From the NCBI RefSeq assembly GCF_002844375.1, contig NZ_CP024199.1, positions 4,132,001 to 4,196,000 on the forward strand: 64,000 nt of DNA, in the 5' to 3' direction. The notes under the pieces are model-generated. The model was not told the origin of the DNA. It was given only the letters and a program-made list of their open reading frames with translations, and did no database searches. Shown here one piece after another: positions 44,174-52,995 of this stretch. Made by a program: the position numbers and the translations under genes. This DNA comes from Thalassospira marina (GTDB lineage: Bacteria; Pseudomonadota; Alphaproteobacteria; Rhodospirillales; Thalassospiraceae). The first letter of the stretch is position 1. Every line of letters begins with the position of its first letter.

Positions 44174-44707
44174 ATGCGTAAATTTTGTGGATTCGTCTTC
44201 GCCCTGTTCATGTCGCTTATGGCCATCAATGCTGCCTATGCGGCACAGCCGGTTTATACACTTGGCTCGGGCGACAAGATAAGAATTACGGTATTTGGCG
44301 AACCCGACTTATCGGGCGAATTTGAAGTTTCCGGCGAAGGGCAGCTGTCTTTGCCGCTGATCGGCATTGTCAGCGCCGATGGCAAAACCCTGCATCAGCT
44401 CAGCAGCGATATCGAAACCAAATTGAAAGATGGCTACCTCGTTGACCCCAAAGTCAGCGCCGAAGTCCTCAATTATCGCCCGTTTTATATTCTGGGCGAA
44501 GTCAAGGAACCGGGAAGCTATCCTTTCGTCAATGGCATGAGCGTGCTTAATGCGGTCGCACTGGGCGGCGGCTTTACCTATCGCGCTGATAAGGATGACA
44601 TTCTGATCATCCGTGGCGGCGATGAAAGCCGCAAACCGGAAAAGGCAACGCCTGAAACAATCGTGCTGCCGGGCGACATTGTCCGTGTCGAAGAACGTTT
44701 CTTCTAA
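44174..44707 (+). CDS. Short polysaccharide export protein (OPX, GumB/Wza-like)
   Basis: 177 residues, far shorter than Wza (about 380). Signal peptide to about residue 23 (NAAYA before AQPVY). The Cys near the N-terminus is not in a lipobox, so it is not an obvious lipoprotein. The Poly_export domain reads YTLGSGDKIRITVFGEPDLS and GQLSLPLIGIVSADG. One SLBB domain follows (FYILGEVKEPGSYPFVNGMS, VLNAVALGGGFTYRAD). No C-terminal amphipathic helix for an outer-membrane alpha-barrel is present. This is the short OPX type that needs a separate beta-barrel porin. Confidence 0.9.
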   Translation: MRKFCGFVFALFMSLMAINAAYAAQPVYTLGSGDKIRITVFGEPDLSGEFEVSGEGQLSLPLIGIVSADGKTLHQLSSDIETKLKDGYLVDPKVSAEVLNYRPFYILGEVKEPGSYPFVNGMSVLNAVALGGGFTYRADKDDILIIRGGDESRKPEKATPETIVLPGDIVRVEERFF

Positions 44708-44729
44708 GCCACGTCAGGTTCCGAAATTG

Positions 44730-44760
44730 AAAAAGACCGGTCCCGTGCCGGTCTTTTTTT
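44730..44760. terminator. Bidirectional terminator after the export gene
   Basis: AAAGACCGG pairs with CCGGTCTTT, with A- and T-runs on both sides, between convergent genes. Confidence 0.88.
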
Positions 44761-44800
44761 GCGTAAAAGCCATTAAATGCCAAACAAGCTAGGTTGGCTA

Positions 44801-45592
44801 TCAAACAAACCTGTAATCACGGCCCTCAAGGCGTAAACAGGTCAGTTTATTGGAATAATAGGCCCCGGTATCAAGGCCGATGCGATGATTACGCACGGTT
44901 GGCTCTTCGGTCACAGTGTGACCGTGCACCACAACCTTTGGCAAAGCCCCGGAAAAGCTTAAAAACGGTTCGCGGATCCAGCGCAAAATCTCTGGCCCCT
45001 GGCCTGCAATCGGCCGTTCGGGATCAATCCCGGCATGAACAAACAGATAGTCTCCAAGCTCGAAACTATCGCGAAAACGCGTAAAGAAGCGGTCATGCCC
45101 GGCGGCCTGCATCGCCGCATTCAAATCTTCCGATACCTTGATTGCCTTTTCGGCATTAAATGCACCCGCCGCAACCGACACATTGTAGCTTAGCAATGTT
45201 TCAGCGCCACCATAGGTCAGCCATTCCAGGCTATTGGGTGCATCATCAAGAAACCTGACCATGAATTCTTCATGGTTGCCCATCAGCCACACCTGATCGA
45301 TGTCCTGATCCTCATGACTTAAAATAAGATCAATCACCTGCCGGCTTTTAAGCCCGCGATCCACCAGATCGCCCAGATAAATGATCGTCTTTTTCTGTCC
45401 CTCTTTCACCGGGTCTGCCAGAATTTTAGTAAGCTTTTGTTCAAGCAGGTCGGCACGGCCATGGATATCGCCAATGGCATAAGCCACAATTGCCTCCGGC
45501 ACGGATGCATCATCCAGCCCAACCCTGCGATTACCAGCAGGCTTTGCAGCCGATTGCGTCGGCTTGTTCTTTTTGCCGAACCACCCAAACAT
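44801..45592 (-). CDS. Calcineurin-like serine/threonine protein phosphatase
   Basis: 263 residues. PPP-family metallophosphoesterase motifs: YAIGDIHGRADLL (GDxHG), IIYLGDLVDRG (GDxxDRG), WLMGNHEEFM (GNHE), LFVHAGIDPERP and VVHGHTVTEEP. These bind two metals and hydrolyse phosphomonoesters. The first 35 residues are a short basic extension. It lies convergent to the export gene. A role in reversing phosphorylation is possible, but the family is widespread and its position proves nothing. Confidence 0.9.
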   Translation of the reverse strand: MFGWFGKKNKPTQSAAKPAGNRRVGLDDASVPEAIVAYAIGDIHGRADLLEQKLTKILADPVKEGQKKTIIYLGDLVDRGLKSRQVIDLILSHEDQDIDQVWLMGNHEEFMVRFLDDAPNSLEWLTYGGAETLLSYNVSVAAGAFNAEKAIKVSEDLNAAMQAAGHDRFFTRFRDSFELGDYLFVHAGIDPERPIAGQGPEILRWIREPFLSFSGALPKVVVHGHTVTEEPTVRNHRIGLDTGAYYSNKLTCLRLEGRDYRFV

Positions 45593-45812
45593 GAAACATC
45601 CTCATTCTTTTTCCCGTATCAGGACGATCGGGAACGTCTTGAAAGTCATCGCCAGCACAGACAGATAAACGGGTTGTCGGCCCTATAACCTGGCCGGTGA
45701 ACAGGCTGATCACTGTGACGGCAACGATAACGTTGCATGACAGCAAATAATGCCCGTTCAACCATCGCCGCAGCGCCTGAATTTCGGCACCATAACCGAA
45801 ACCAAACCGGGC

Positions 45813-46652
45813 TTAGTCCTTGGCCACCAGGTTCATATAAATCCAGACCCGATATGTCTTTCCATCCGGCCCGCTATAGGCGAAATGGCCCCAGTCGTTT
45901 TTCTGTTCAAGCAACTGCATCGGTGTGCTTTGCGGCATGGCAAAGGCAATTTCAAAATCGGTTCCCGGCCCCATCCGGGCATTCACATTATCCGACGTGG
46001 TGCGCCAAACATCACCGCTGGTAGCCGAAGTCACACCATTATCGGCTACAGCAGCCGGTTCCGACGAAGCATCCGCCCCATCCGCCTCATTCGCCCCACC
46101 ATCAGGCTTCACCACATCACTGGTATCACTTTGCCCGGCAGATGCCTGCCGATCATTGCTGTCGCCAGCGGCTGCATTGTTATCAAGGGCATTATTCATA
46201 CCCAATGCCTGTGATTCCCGGTTTTCAAGCGCTGTGGTTTCGTCGGCCATCGCGGCAGAATCACCTTCAACTGCACCCACAAGTTTAAGCGGCCGGCCGT
46301 CGACCACAAGCTGGCTGAGCTTCCAGCAGGCGCCATCATCACCGCCATTCGGGCCGCAGCTATAATCGACCTGGCCATAATAAGCCGGCGAAAGGTTACC
46401 ACTGCGCGCCGTGCCACGGAAAACCCAGCTATCGCCTTCAATACGATCCCCAGGCACCAGCATAGCAATCTTATAACCATGAAGATCAAAAACCGGTGTG
46501 ACCTGATCGGCAATTCCCGAATAAAGCTGTGCCGGAGACGGCATGAAGCGGTCGGCCATCCTTTGCTGTTTTGCCTGCTGCTGGTTCCAGTAGAACCACC
46601 CACCGGCGGCGACAAGCCCAAGAACGACGACTCCAATTAACAGCTTTTTCAT
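45813..46652 (-). CDS. Membrane-anchored protein with C-terminal SH3b domain
   Basis: 279 residues. N-terminal membrane anchor (about 3-21, LLIGVVVLGLVAAGGWFYW). A folded region of about 100 residues with two Cys (VDYSCGPNGGDDGACW) follows. Residues about 120-205 are low complexity, acidic and Ala/Asp/Ser-rich. The C-terminus is a bacterial SH3 domain (TTSDNVNARMGPGTDFEIAF, LLEQKNDWGHFAY). Such proteins are usually periplasmic and bind cell wall. I do not recognise a specific function. Confidence 0.8.
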   Translation of the reverse strand: MKKLLIGVVVLGLVAAGGWFYWNQQQAKQQRMADRFMPSPAQLYSGIADQVTPVFDLHGYKIAMLVPGDRIEGDSWVFRGTARSGNLSPAYYGQVDYSCGPNGGDDGACWKLSQLVVDGRPLKLVGAVEGDSAAMADETTALENRESQALGMNNALDNNAAAGDSNDRQASAGQSDTSDVVKPDGGANEADGADASSEPAAVADNGVTSATSGDVWRTTSDNVNARMGPGTDFEIAFAMPQSTPMQLLEQKNDWGHFAYSGPDGKTYRVWIYMNLVAKD

Positions 46653-47071
46653 TCAAACCCGCTTTTGCACGATTACCTGGCACACCCGAAAGTCGAATAC
46701 GGCAATCCCCACCCCTTCGGGACCGCGTACTACCCTGTCAGCATCCTATGAATCTGATCCCGTTGAATCCAGTCACAAATTTAAATTTCATCCAATCATC
46801 TGACTTGAATAACGGAAAAGCACATAGCCGAGCGCACCTGATTCGACCCCCGCCAGCAATCAAGTCATCATATCAGTGATAAAAACAACGCAAAAACGGG
46901 CATTTTTTACGCAGTTTAACGTAGTTTTCAGGCCCTGTTATCCCACAGAAACACCATCCCACCCCAATTCCACCAAGATTCATATTATGTTATTGACGAC
47001 ACATATCACCTATTTTACGGTGCGCGCAGGCTTGGCGACGCGATCAGGCAAGAGTACACCTTCAAAGAGAA
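46653..47071. other. Intergenic stretch upstream of kdgD
   Basis: 419 bases with no gene I can support. Divergent promoters for the SH3b protein and kdgD must lie here. A degenerate dyad ATGTTATTGACGACACAT at 46987-47004 shares its outer bases with the 18-bp operator described at 48033, but only about 10 of 18 positions agree. Confidence 0.4.
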
Positions 47072-47986
47072 ATGATGATGACCCCTAATGATCTGAAAAA
47101 GGCACTGGCTTCGGGCCTGTTATCCTTCCCCGCCACCGTATTTAACGACGATTACAGCTTCAATGAAGGCCGCTACCGTGAACAGGTCGCCTGGCAGTCG
47201 GGTTTCGGCGCATCGGCCCTTTTTGCGGCTGGTGGCACGGGTGAATTTTTCTCGCTCGCCCCGGATGAAGTTGTCGATGTTGTCCGTGCAGCCAAAGCCG
47301 AAGCTGGCAATACGCCGATCCTTTCAGGTTGCGGTTATGGTGCCGGCATTGCCCCCAAGCTTGCCCGCGCTGCCCAGGATGCCGGGGCTGATGGCATTTT
47401 GCTGCTGCCGCATTACCTTGTTGGCGCAGATCAGGAAGGCCTGTTTAACCATATTCGCGCCGTCTGCGATGCCGTTGAAATCGGCGTAATTGTCTATAAC
47501 CGCGATAACAGCATTCTGCTACCCGACACGCTGGCAAAACTTTGCGATGTCTGCCCGAACCTGATTGGTTTCAAGGATGGCGCCGGTGATATCGACCTGG
47601 TCGCACGCGTTTGCAACAAAATGGGCGATCGCCTGACCTATATTGGCGGCATGCCCACCGCCGAAGTTTACGCCCAGGCTTACAAAGCCATTGGCATGAC
47701 CACTTATTCATCGGCCGTTTTCAACTTCATGCCGGAGCTGGCGCAGAAATTCTATGCTGCCATCACCAGCGATGATGCCACCACGGTCAAAGCCCTGCTG
47801 GAAGATTTCTTCTATCCCTATGTCGCCATTCGCGACCTTGGGGCAAAACGCGGCTATGCCGTTTCCATCGTCAAGGCTGGCCTGAAGGCCATTGGCCGTG
47901 ACCCGGGCCCCGTACGTGCACCTTTGTGCGACCTGCGCCCGGATGAATATAAAATGCTTCAGGACCTGATCGCCAAAAATAGCTGA
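47072..47986 (+). CDS. kdgD: 5-dehydro-4-deoxyglucarate dehydratase
   Basis: 304 residues of the DHDPS/NAL aldolase superfamily. It converts 5-dehydro-4-deoxy-D-glucarate to 2,5-dioxopentanoate with loss of water and CO2 in glucarate/galactarate breakdown. The Schiff-base Lys168 lies in LIGFKDGAGDID and the catalytic Tyr142 in VYNRDNS; GGTGEFFSL is the carboxylate-binding loop. KDGAGD and YNRDN are the KdgD forms. Three consecutive ATGs (47072, 47075, 47078) leave the exact start open. It lies directly upstream of a transporter operon, suggesting a sugar-acid substrate for it. Confidence 0.93.
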   Translation: MMMTPNDLKKALASGLLSFPATVFNDDYSFNEGRYREQVAWQSGFGASALFAAGGTGEFFSLAPDEVVDVVRAAKAEAGNTPILSGCGYGAGIAPKLARAAQDAGADGILLLPHYLVGADQEGLFNHIRAVCDAVEIGVIVYNRDNSILLPDTLAKLCDVCPNLIGFKDGAGDIDLVARVCNKMGDRLTYIGGMPTAEVYAQAYKAIGMTTYSSAVFNFMPELAQKFYAAITSDDATTVKALLEDFFYPYVAIRDLGAKRGYAVSIVKAGLKAIGRDPGPVRAPLCDLRPDEYKMLQDLIAKNS

Positions 47987-48032
47987 TTTGCCGTTTTGGC
48001 CTGCAAACATGATATTGAGCTTGCGAAATATT

Positions 48033-48050
48033 ATGTTGTCTGACAAGCAT
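48033..48050. promoter_or_regulatory. Predicted FCD-GntR operator upstream of tctCBA copy 3
   Basis: ATGTTGTCTGACAAGCAT, core palindrome TTGTC-T-GACAA. Its reverse complement differs at only one of 18 bases from the site at 52883 upstream of the GntR regulator. It sits 135 bases before the tctC start, downstream of kdgD. Confidence 0.75.
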
Positions 48051-48184
48051 AGATAAGATGAGTTGGGGCAGAAATGAATTCCGCCTTTTTCTGCCCCCAA
48101 AAATCCGGCCACATGGCTTGCCATGAACGACAAAAGCAACATCCCGGCTCTACGTCTGTATTGAGACCCATCAAGGAGGGAACG

Positions 48185-49168
48185 ATGATCAATCGTTTGT
48201 TAAAAATCGCCGCAATCGGCGTTCTGACCGCTACCGCATTCTCCACCGCTTCTTTTGCTGCTGATTATCCCAGCAAAGATATTCGTATGATTATTCCCTG
48301 GGGTGCTGGTGGGGGCACGGATGGTATCGTCCGCAAACTCAGCACAATCGCGGAAAAAGAACTCGGCACCTCGATCTATGCCGAAAACATCGAAGGCGGC
48401 GTCAGCGCCACTGGCGTTCTTGAAGTCATGAAAGCACGCCCGGATGGATACACCATCGGCTCGCTGACTTACGATTCTGTTGTCACCGTTCCCTGGCAGG
48501 GCCTGCTGCCGACCTACAAGCTCGACAAGCTGAAGCTGATCGCACGTGTCACCAGCGAACCCGATGCCATCATTGTTGCCTCTGACTCCCCTTATAAATC
48601 CGTTGCCGACCTGGTGAAGGCCGCCAAGGAGAACCCGGGCAAAATCAAGGTTGCCATCCAGAATACCGGTTCGCGCCTGCACCTTGCCATGCTGCAATTC
48701 GAAAAACTGACCGGCACCGATTTCAAACTGGTCGCCTATCCGGGTGGTGCTGCCCCGCAGAAAGAAGCCATCCTGTCAAAAGAAGTCCAGGTTGCTGCAA
48801 CCAGCCTTGGTGATTTCTCGTCGCTGATCGAATCTGGTGATGTCAAAGGCCTGGTTGAGTTTTCCGACAGCCGCAACCCGACCTACAAAGACGTCCCGAC
48901 TGCCAAGGAAGAAGGCATTGACCTTCAGATCGGCAGCTTCATCGTCCTTGCTGCCCCGGCCAACACCCCCGATGATGCCGTTGCCAAAATCGAAGGCGCC
49001 TATAAAGCCGCCCTTGAAAGCGACGAATTCCAGCAGTGGGTTTCCAAAGTTGGCGTTTCGCCGAACTGGCTGGGTACCGCCGAGGTAACCGACTGGGCCA
49101 ATGAAACCAAGGAAACCCTGTTCAAGCAGATGCAGGACCTTGTTGACCAGGGCGTGATCAAGAAATAA
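48185..49168 (+). CDS. tctC: TTT transporter substrate-binding protein TctC, third system
   Basis: 327 residues. Signal peptide to about residue 26 (STASFA before ADYPSKD). The binding protein has the common Bug/TctC opening YPSKDIRMIIPWGAGGGTDG, distinct from the ECIAPAN form of copies 1 and 2. GSRLHLAMLQFEKLTG, VAYPGGAAPQKEA and VQVAATSLGDFSSLIESGDVK line up with the family. The ATG at 48185 has an AAGGAGGGAA site. Context (kdgD, FCD regulator) suggests a sugar acid or its degradation product as ligand. Confidence 0.93.
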   Translation: MINRLLKIAAIGVLTATAFSTASFAADYPSKDIRMIIPWGAGGGTDGIVRKLSTIAEKELGTSIYAENIEGGVSATGVLEVMKARPDGYTIGSLTYDSVVTVPWQGLLPTYKLDKLKLIARVTSEPDAIIVASDSPYKSVADLVKAAKENPGKIKVAIQNTGSRLHLAMLQFEKLTGTDFKLVAYPGGAAPQKEAILSKEVQVAATSLGDFSSLIESGDVKGLVEFSDSRNPTYKDVPTAKEEGIDLQIGSFIVLAAPANTPDDAVAKIEGAYKAALESDEFQQWVSKVGVSPNWLGTAEVTDWANETKETLFKQMQDLVDQGVIKK

Positions 49169-49249
49169 TCACCTCCCATGCAGGAACGGCGGCCGACCCT
49201 GGCCGCCGTTCCCCATTTTGACGACCCTTGTCGAAACGGAGACGACCAA

Positions 49250-49735
49250 ATGAAGTCCGGTTCATCGGGCGGCTGGGACAGACGCCTTATTCTGCCATTC
49301 GTGCTGTTTGTCATTACCAGCATCTATCTTGCCACGGCCCTGCAAATTACCGCACAATTTGACGAAGGGCTGGTTGGGCCATCCTTCGTGCCTGTTGTTG
49401 CCTCGATCCTGATGTATGTTGCGCTGGCATTTGTCGTTTATGGCATGCGCAAAGACCGCGACACGACAGAAAGCGAAAAAATCAGCCTTGTCGCCCCCAT
49501 CAAGGTTGTTGCCGTAACGGCCCTTTATATTCTGGCTTTCAAGCCACTGGGATATCCGGTTTCGACATTTCTGTATGTCTATGCACTGCTTTTCATTTTC
49601 GGCCTCGAAGATACCGGCCATGTCAAACGCCTGATATATACCATCGCGATCACCGGCGTTTTTTATGTCCTGTTTGCCGTCATTTTCCAGGTGCGCCTGC
49701 CTTTGTTTGATACCGAATTCTGGGGGATGTTCTGA
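49250..49735 (+). CDS. tctB: TTT transporter small membrane subunit TctB, third system
   Basis: 161 residues, four predicted membrane helices, with LVGPSFVPVVASILMYV as the TctB-type first loop and helix. The ATG at 49250 follows a GGAGACG site. The stop overlaps the tctA start by one base (TGATG). Not closely similar to the tctB copies at 8127 and 14239. Confidence 0.9.
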   Translation: MKSGSSGGWDRRLILPFVLFVITSIYLATALQITAQFDEGLVGPSFVPVVASILMYVALAFVVYGMRKDRDTTESEKISLVAPIKVVAVTALYILAFKPLGYPVSTFLYVYALLFIFGLEDTGHVKRLIYTIAITGVFYVLFAVIFQVRLPLFDTEFWGMF

Positions 49736-51255
49736 TGGACTTTACCCTTCACATTCTGGGCGGCTTTGCAGCCCTGGCCGACCCGACGGTTCTGGCCTAC
49801 ATGATTATCGGCTTTCTGATCGGCACCTTCTTTGGTGCTGTCCCGGGTCTGACCTCGGTTCTGGCCATCGCCCTCCTGCTTCCCATTACCTACAGCCTTG
49901 ATGTCGTCCCGGCCCTTGTGATGTGCGCCTCGATCTTCATGTCGGGCATGTATGCGGGGTCCATCACGGCAACCACCATCAATATTCCCGGCGCCCCGTC
50001 ATCCATGATGACCTCGATCGAGGGTTACGCCCTGATGAAAAAGGGCCAGGGCGCAAATGCCCTTGGCCATGCGGCACTGGGTTCCATGATCGGTGGCGTG
50101 ATTGGTGCGTTGCTGTTGATCTGCCTCACACCGGTTGCGGCCAAACTGGCATTGCTGATCCAGACACCCGGCAAGTTTTCGCTGATCCTGTTTGCCCTGA
50201 TCGTCATTGTCATTTCCCAGCGCAACGCCATTGCCAAGGGCTTTGTCGCCACCCTTCTGGGCATCATGATCGCCACCATCGGCGTTGATGTAATGCAGCC
50301 CATCGCCCGCTTTAATTTCGGTACCGAAGTTCTGGTGGAAGGCATCGACATGATGCCGCTGATCATTGGCACCTTTGCCATCAGCGAAATCCTGTTTCAG
50401 GCCTGTGAAAACCGCGATTCCCTGACGGTCGATACAAAAACCACCGAAATCCCCGCCATCCGCCGGCAGGATTTCTTTCCGAAAATGTCGGAAATCCGCG
50501 AGATCGGCATCTGGACCTATCTCAAAAGTGCGATTATCGGCTATTTCATCGGCGTTTTGCCCGGTGCGGGTGGTTCGATGGCGGCATTCGTTTCCTATGC
50601 CGAAGCCATGCGCAAATCCAAAAACCCGGACCTGTATGGCAAAGGTTCGCGCGAAGGTATTGCCGCGGCTGAAACCGCCAACAATTCCATGTGTGGGGGG
50701 GCCTTTGTCCCCATGCTGATGTTTGGCATCCCCGGCGACCCAACCACGGCCATTGTTCTTGGGGTTCTGATCATTAACGGCCTTCAGCCCGGTCCGCGCC
50801 TGCTGGATACCCAGATCGACCTGATCGCGCCGATGTTTGCGTCGCTTCTGATCAGCGCGCTGGTGCTTATTCCGCTTACACTTTATCTGCTCGGGCCGTA
50901 TTTCGTTAAAATCGTCTCGATCCGCAAGGCCGTGCTGTATTCCTGCATTGCCGTTGTTGCCCTGGTCGGCAGCTACGTTGCCACCTATTCCCCGTTCCAG
51001 ATGATGCTGGCCCTGGTGTTTGGTGTACTGGCCTTTTTCCTGCGCCAGCAAAAATACCCAACCGTCACCCTGCTTTTGGGCTTCATTCTGGGGCCGGACC
51101 TTGAACAATATCTGCGCCGTGCCCTGTCGCTTAATGATGGTAACCCGCTTACCTTCATTACCAGCCCGGACAGCCTGTTCTTCCTGGCCCTGACGGCGGT
51201 GTTCTTCTATTTCATGGTCGTGCGTACACCGGCAAATGCCCAAAAAGCCGGTTAA
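49735..51255 (+). CDS. tctA: TTT transporter large membrane subunit TctA, third system
   Basis: 506 residues with about 11-12 membrane helices. Family loops are GAVPGLTSVLAIALLLPITY, TATTINIPGAPSSMMTSIEGY, GVLPGAGGSMAAFVSYAEAM and MFGIPGDPTTAIVLGVL. It differs clearly from the duplicated TctA (for example GLTSVLA in place of GLGPSNG), so it is a separate lineage and not part of the duplication. Confidence 0.93.
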   Translation: MDFTLHILGGFAALADPTVLAYMIIGFLIGTFFGAVPGLTSVLAIALLLPITYSLDVVPALVMCASIFMSGMYAGSITATTINIPGAPSSMMTSIEGYALMKKGQGANALGHAALGSMIGGVIGALLLICLTPVAAKLALLIQTPGKFSLILFALIVIVISQRNAIAKGFVATLLGIMIATIGVDVMQPIARFNFGTEVLVEGIDMMPLIIGTFAISEILFQACENRDSLTVDTKTTEIPAIRRQDFFPKMSEIREIGIWTYLKSAIIGYFIGVLPGAGGSMAAFVSYAEAMRKSKNPDLYGKGSREGIAAAETANNSMCGGAFVPMLMFGIPGDPTTAIVLGVLIINGLQPGPRLLDTQIDLIAPMFASLLISALVLIPLTLYLLGPYFVKIVSIRKAVLYSCIAVVALVGSYVATYSPFQMMLALVFGVLAFFLRQQKYPTVTLLLGFILGPDLEQYLRRALSLNDGNPLTFITSPDSLFFLALTAVFFYFMVVRTPANAQKAG

Positions 51256-51412
51256 TTAACGCTGCAAGGCAATGACCATCAGATCTTGATTGTGCCACTG
51301 GCGTTTTTATGCGTCAGTGGCCCGTCTGTTTCGGGGTTACCCCGCACGCGTCCATCACACTACCGGTAATCCTGCTGCCACAGCCTTGCCGGGCAAAGAC
51401 AGGTCCACCGGT

Positions 51413-52360
51413 ATGATTTCAGCATTGATTGATCAGTTAGGCCCCATCTTCCTGCTGGTTGGTGCGGGTTTTGCCCTGGCTTGGCAGGGGCTAATTGGCG
51501 GGGCGGCCATTCAGGGCCTCACAAAAATGACCTTCTGGGCCCTGATCCCGGCAACCCTGTTTCAAACGATTTCATCCAACCGGGTATCGGAACTGTTCAA
51601 TCCCGTTATCTGGCTTTGTTATTACGGTGCCGTCGTTCTGACCGCCCTGATCGTTTATGTCACGCTGACACGCTGGCAAAAAAACAACCGGTCAGAAGGC
51701 ATCGTCCTGGCTTTTGGTGCCATCTTTTCCAATATCGGCATGCTGGGCATTCCGATCATTGATATCCTGTTTGGCAGTGACGGGCTTCTGGTGCTCGCGA
51801 CCATTCTGTGCATTCATGCGCTCAGCCTTCTGACACCGACCATCCTGCTGATGGAATGGAGCCGCAATAACAGCGGCAATCCCGGTGCCGTTCTTGCCAA
51901 TACCCTACGCGCCCAGATCTGCAATCCAATCATCATCGCCATTGTCTGCGCCATCATTGCCGCATCGCTTGACCTGAAAATGCCGGTGATGATCGATACC
52001 TTCTTCTCGATGCTGAAACGCGCCATGCCGCCCATTGCCCTGATGCTAATCGGGGCGGGCATTTATGGCCAGAAGCTGCGCGGCAACATGACAACCAGTA
52101 TGATCGGTGCCTTCGCCAAGGTTTGCCTGTTACCTGCCATTGTTTTTATTTTCGGGCTTGTTCTGGGGCTTCCCATCACCATCATTGGTCCGGCCATTAT
52201 GATTGCGGCCCTGCCGCCGGGTGTGAACACGGTTTTGATGGCATCTTCCTATGAAACCGCACGCGAACGCACGGCAACAACCATGCTGGTTGCCACCATC
52301 ATGTCGATCATTGTTATCCCGCTTCTGGCCGTGCTGGTCACCTTCCTACGCCACAGCTGA
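51413..52360 (+). CDS. AEC-family transporter (auxin efflux carrier fold)
   Basis: 315 residues, about 10 membrane helices. MISALIDQLGPIFLLVGAGF and ALIPATLFQTISSNRVSELF at the N-terminus, GAIFSNIGMLGIPI in the middle, LMLIGAGIYGQKLRGNM and LPPGVNTVLMASSYETARERT near the end are the AEC pattern (bile/auxin-type permeases such as MdcF and YfdV). Substrate likely a small carboxylate or sugar acid, given the neighbours. ATG at 51413 with AGGT upstream. A longer reading from 51290 is not supported. Confidence 0.88.
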   Translation: MISALIDQLGPIFLLVGAGFALAWQGLIGGAAIQGLTKMTFWALIPATLFQTISSNRVSELFNPVIWLCYYGAVVLTALIVYVTLTRWQKNNRSEGIVLAFGAIFSNIGMLGIPIIDILFGSDGLLVLATILCIHALSLLTPTILLMEWSRNNSGNPGAVLANTLRAQICNPIIIAIVCAIIAASLDLKMPVMIDTFFSMLKRAMPPIALMLIGAGIYGQKLRGNMTTSMIGAFAKVCLLPAIVFIFGLVLGLPITIIGPAIMIAALPPGVNTVLMASSYETARERTATTMLVATIMSIIVIPLLAVLVTFLRHS

Positions 52361-52406
52361 CGCCAAAGGCATAGGCCGTGCGCGCGAAAGCTTCATAGCG
52401 CCCAAA

Positions 52407-52442
52407 CAAAACACCCCCGCACATCGTTGCAGGGGTGTTTGA
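52407..52442. terminator. Bidirectional terminator between the AEC and NIPSNAP genes
   Basis: AAACACCCC (52409-52417) pairs with GGGGTGTTT (52432-52440), flanked by A-rich and T-rich tails, between convergent genes. Confidence 0.85.
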
Positions 52443-52463
52443 TGGTGTATTTAGCGATCAGCC

Positions 52464-52790
52464 TTAACGTGCTGGCGGCGTCCAGAAGGGGGCCGGAACC
52501 ATCAGTTTATTTTCCTGGTTCACCAAATGCCCGGCTTCGGCACTTTTCTTCAGATAAGCCTGCCATTCCGGGTCTGCCTGCAGGGATTTGCGCTTTGCCT
52601 CACGGTCCGCTGCATCTTCATAGGCCCAGATATGAACGTACGAATTAACCGGCCCGGTTTCGGTAACCATATAGGCATGTGGCTCCCCCAGATGGCGGCT
52701 TTGCACCGGAAAACCAAACTCCCCATACAGGGCAAGCTGCTTTTTCAAAGTACCAGGATAGCAGGTATATGTGCGAACGTCATAAAGCAT
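52464..52790 (-). CDS. NIPSNAP-family protein
   Basis: 108 residues forming one ferredoxin-like alpha/beta barrel unit of the NIPSNAP family: MLYDVRTYTCYPGTLKKQL, GPVNSYVHIWAYEDAADREAKR and PEWQAYLKKS are typical. The molecular function of bacterial members is not settled; many occur in catabolic operons. It is divergent from the FCD regulator, with the predicted operator at 52883 between them. Confidence 0.85.
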   Translation of the reverse strand: MLYDVRTYTCYPGTLKKQLALYGEFGFPVQSRHLGEPHAYMVTETGPVNSYVHIWAYEDAADREAKRKSLQADPEWQAYLKKSAEAGHLVNQENKLMVPAPFWTPPAR

Positions 52791-52882
52791 GGATTATATG
52801 TTCCGTCTGATCGTGATGTACGAGAGATACCGCCAAATCGTGGCAAATCATCCTCCCTTGATCTTCTGGTTTTACGTTACGT

Positions 52883-52900
52883 ATGATTGTCAGACAACAT
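52883..52900. promoter_or_regulatory. Predicted FCD-GntR operator upstream of its own gene
   Basis: ATGATTGTCAGACAACAT, core palindrome TTGTC-A-GACAA, 96 bases before the regulator start and 93 bases from the divergent NIPSNAP start. It matches the site upstream of tctCBA copy 3. TTGTC/GACAA half-sites are common for FadR-subfamily regulators. Confidence 0.75.
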
Positions 52901-52995
52901 TATTCCATGATGACACATGGCACCCCATATGCAACAAAACCATATGGTGAATAACGCGGCAGTTGAACCTGCCCAACAAGGATGCCGGGGAAAAC

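Noticed and set aside
46987..47004. Third FCD-GntR operator upstream of kdgD
   Set aside because: Only about 10 of 18 bases agree and the core TTGTC/GACAA is lost; kept only as a weak note.
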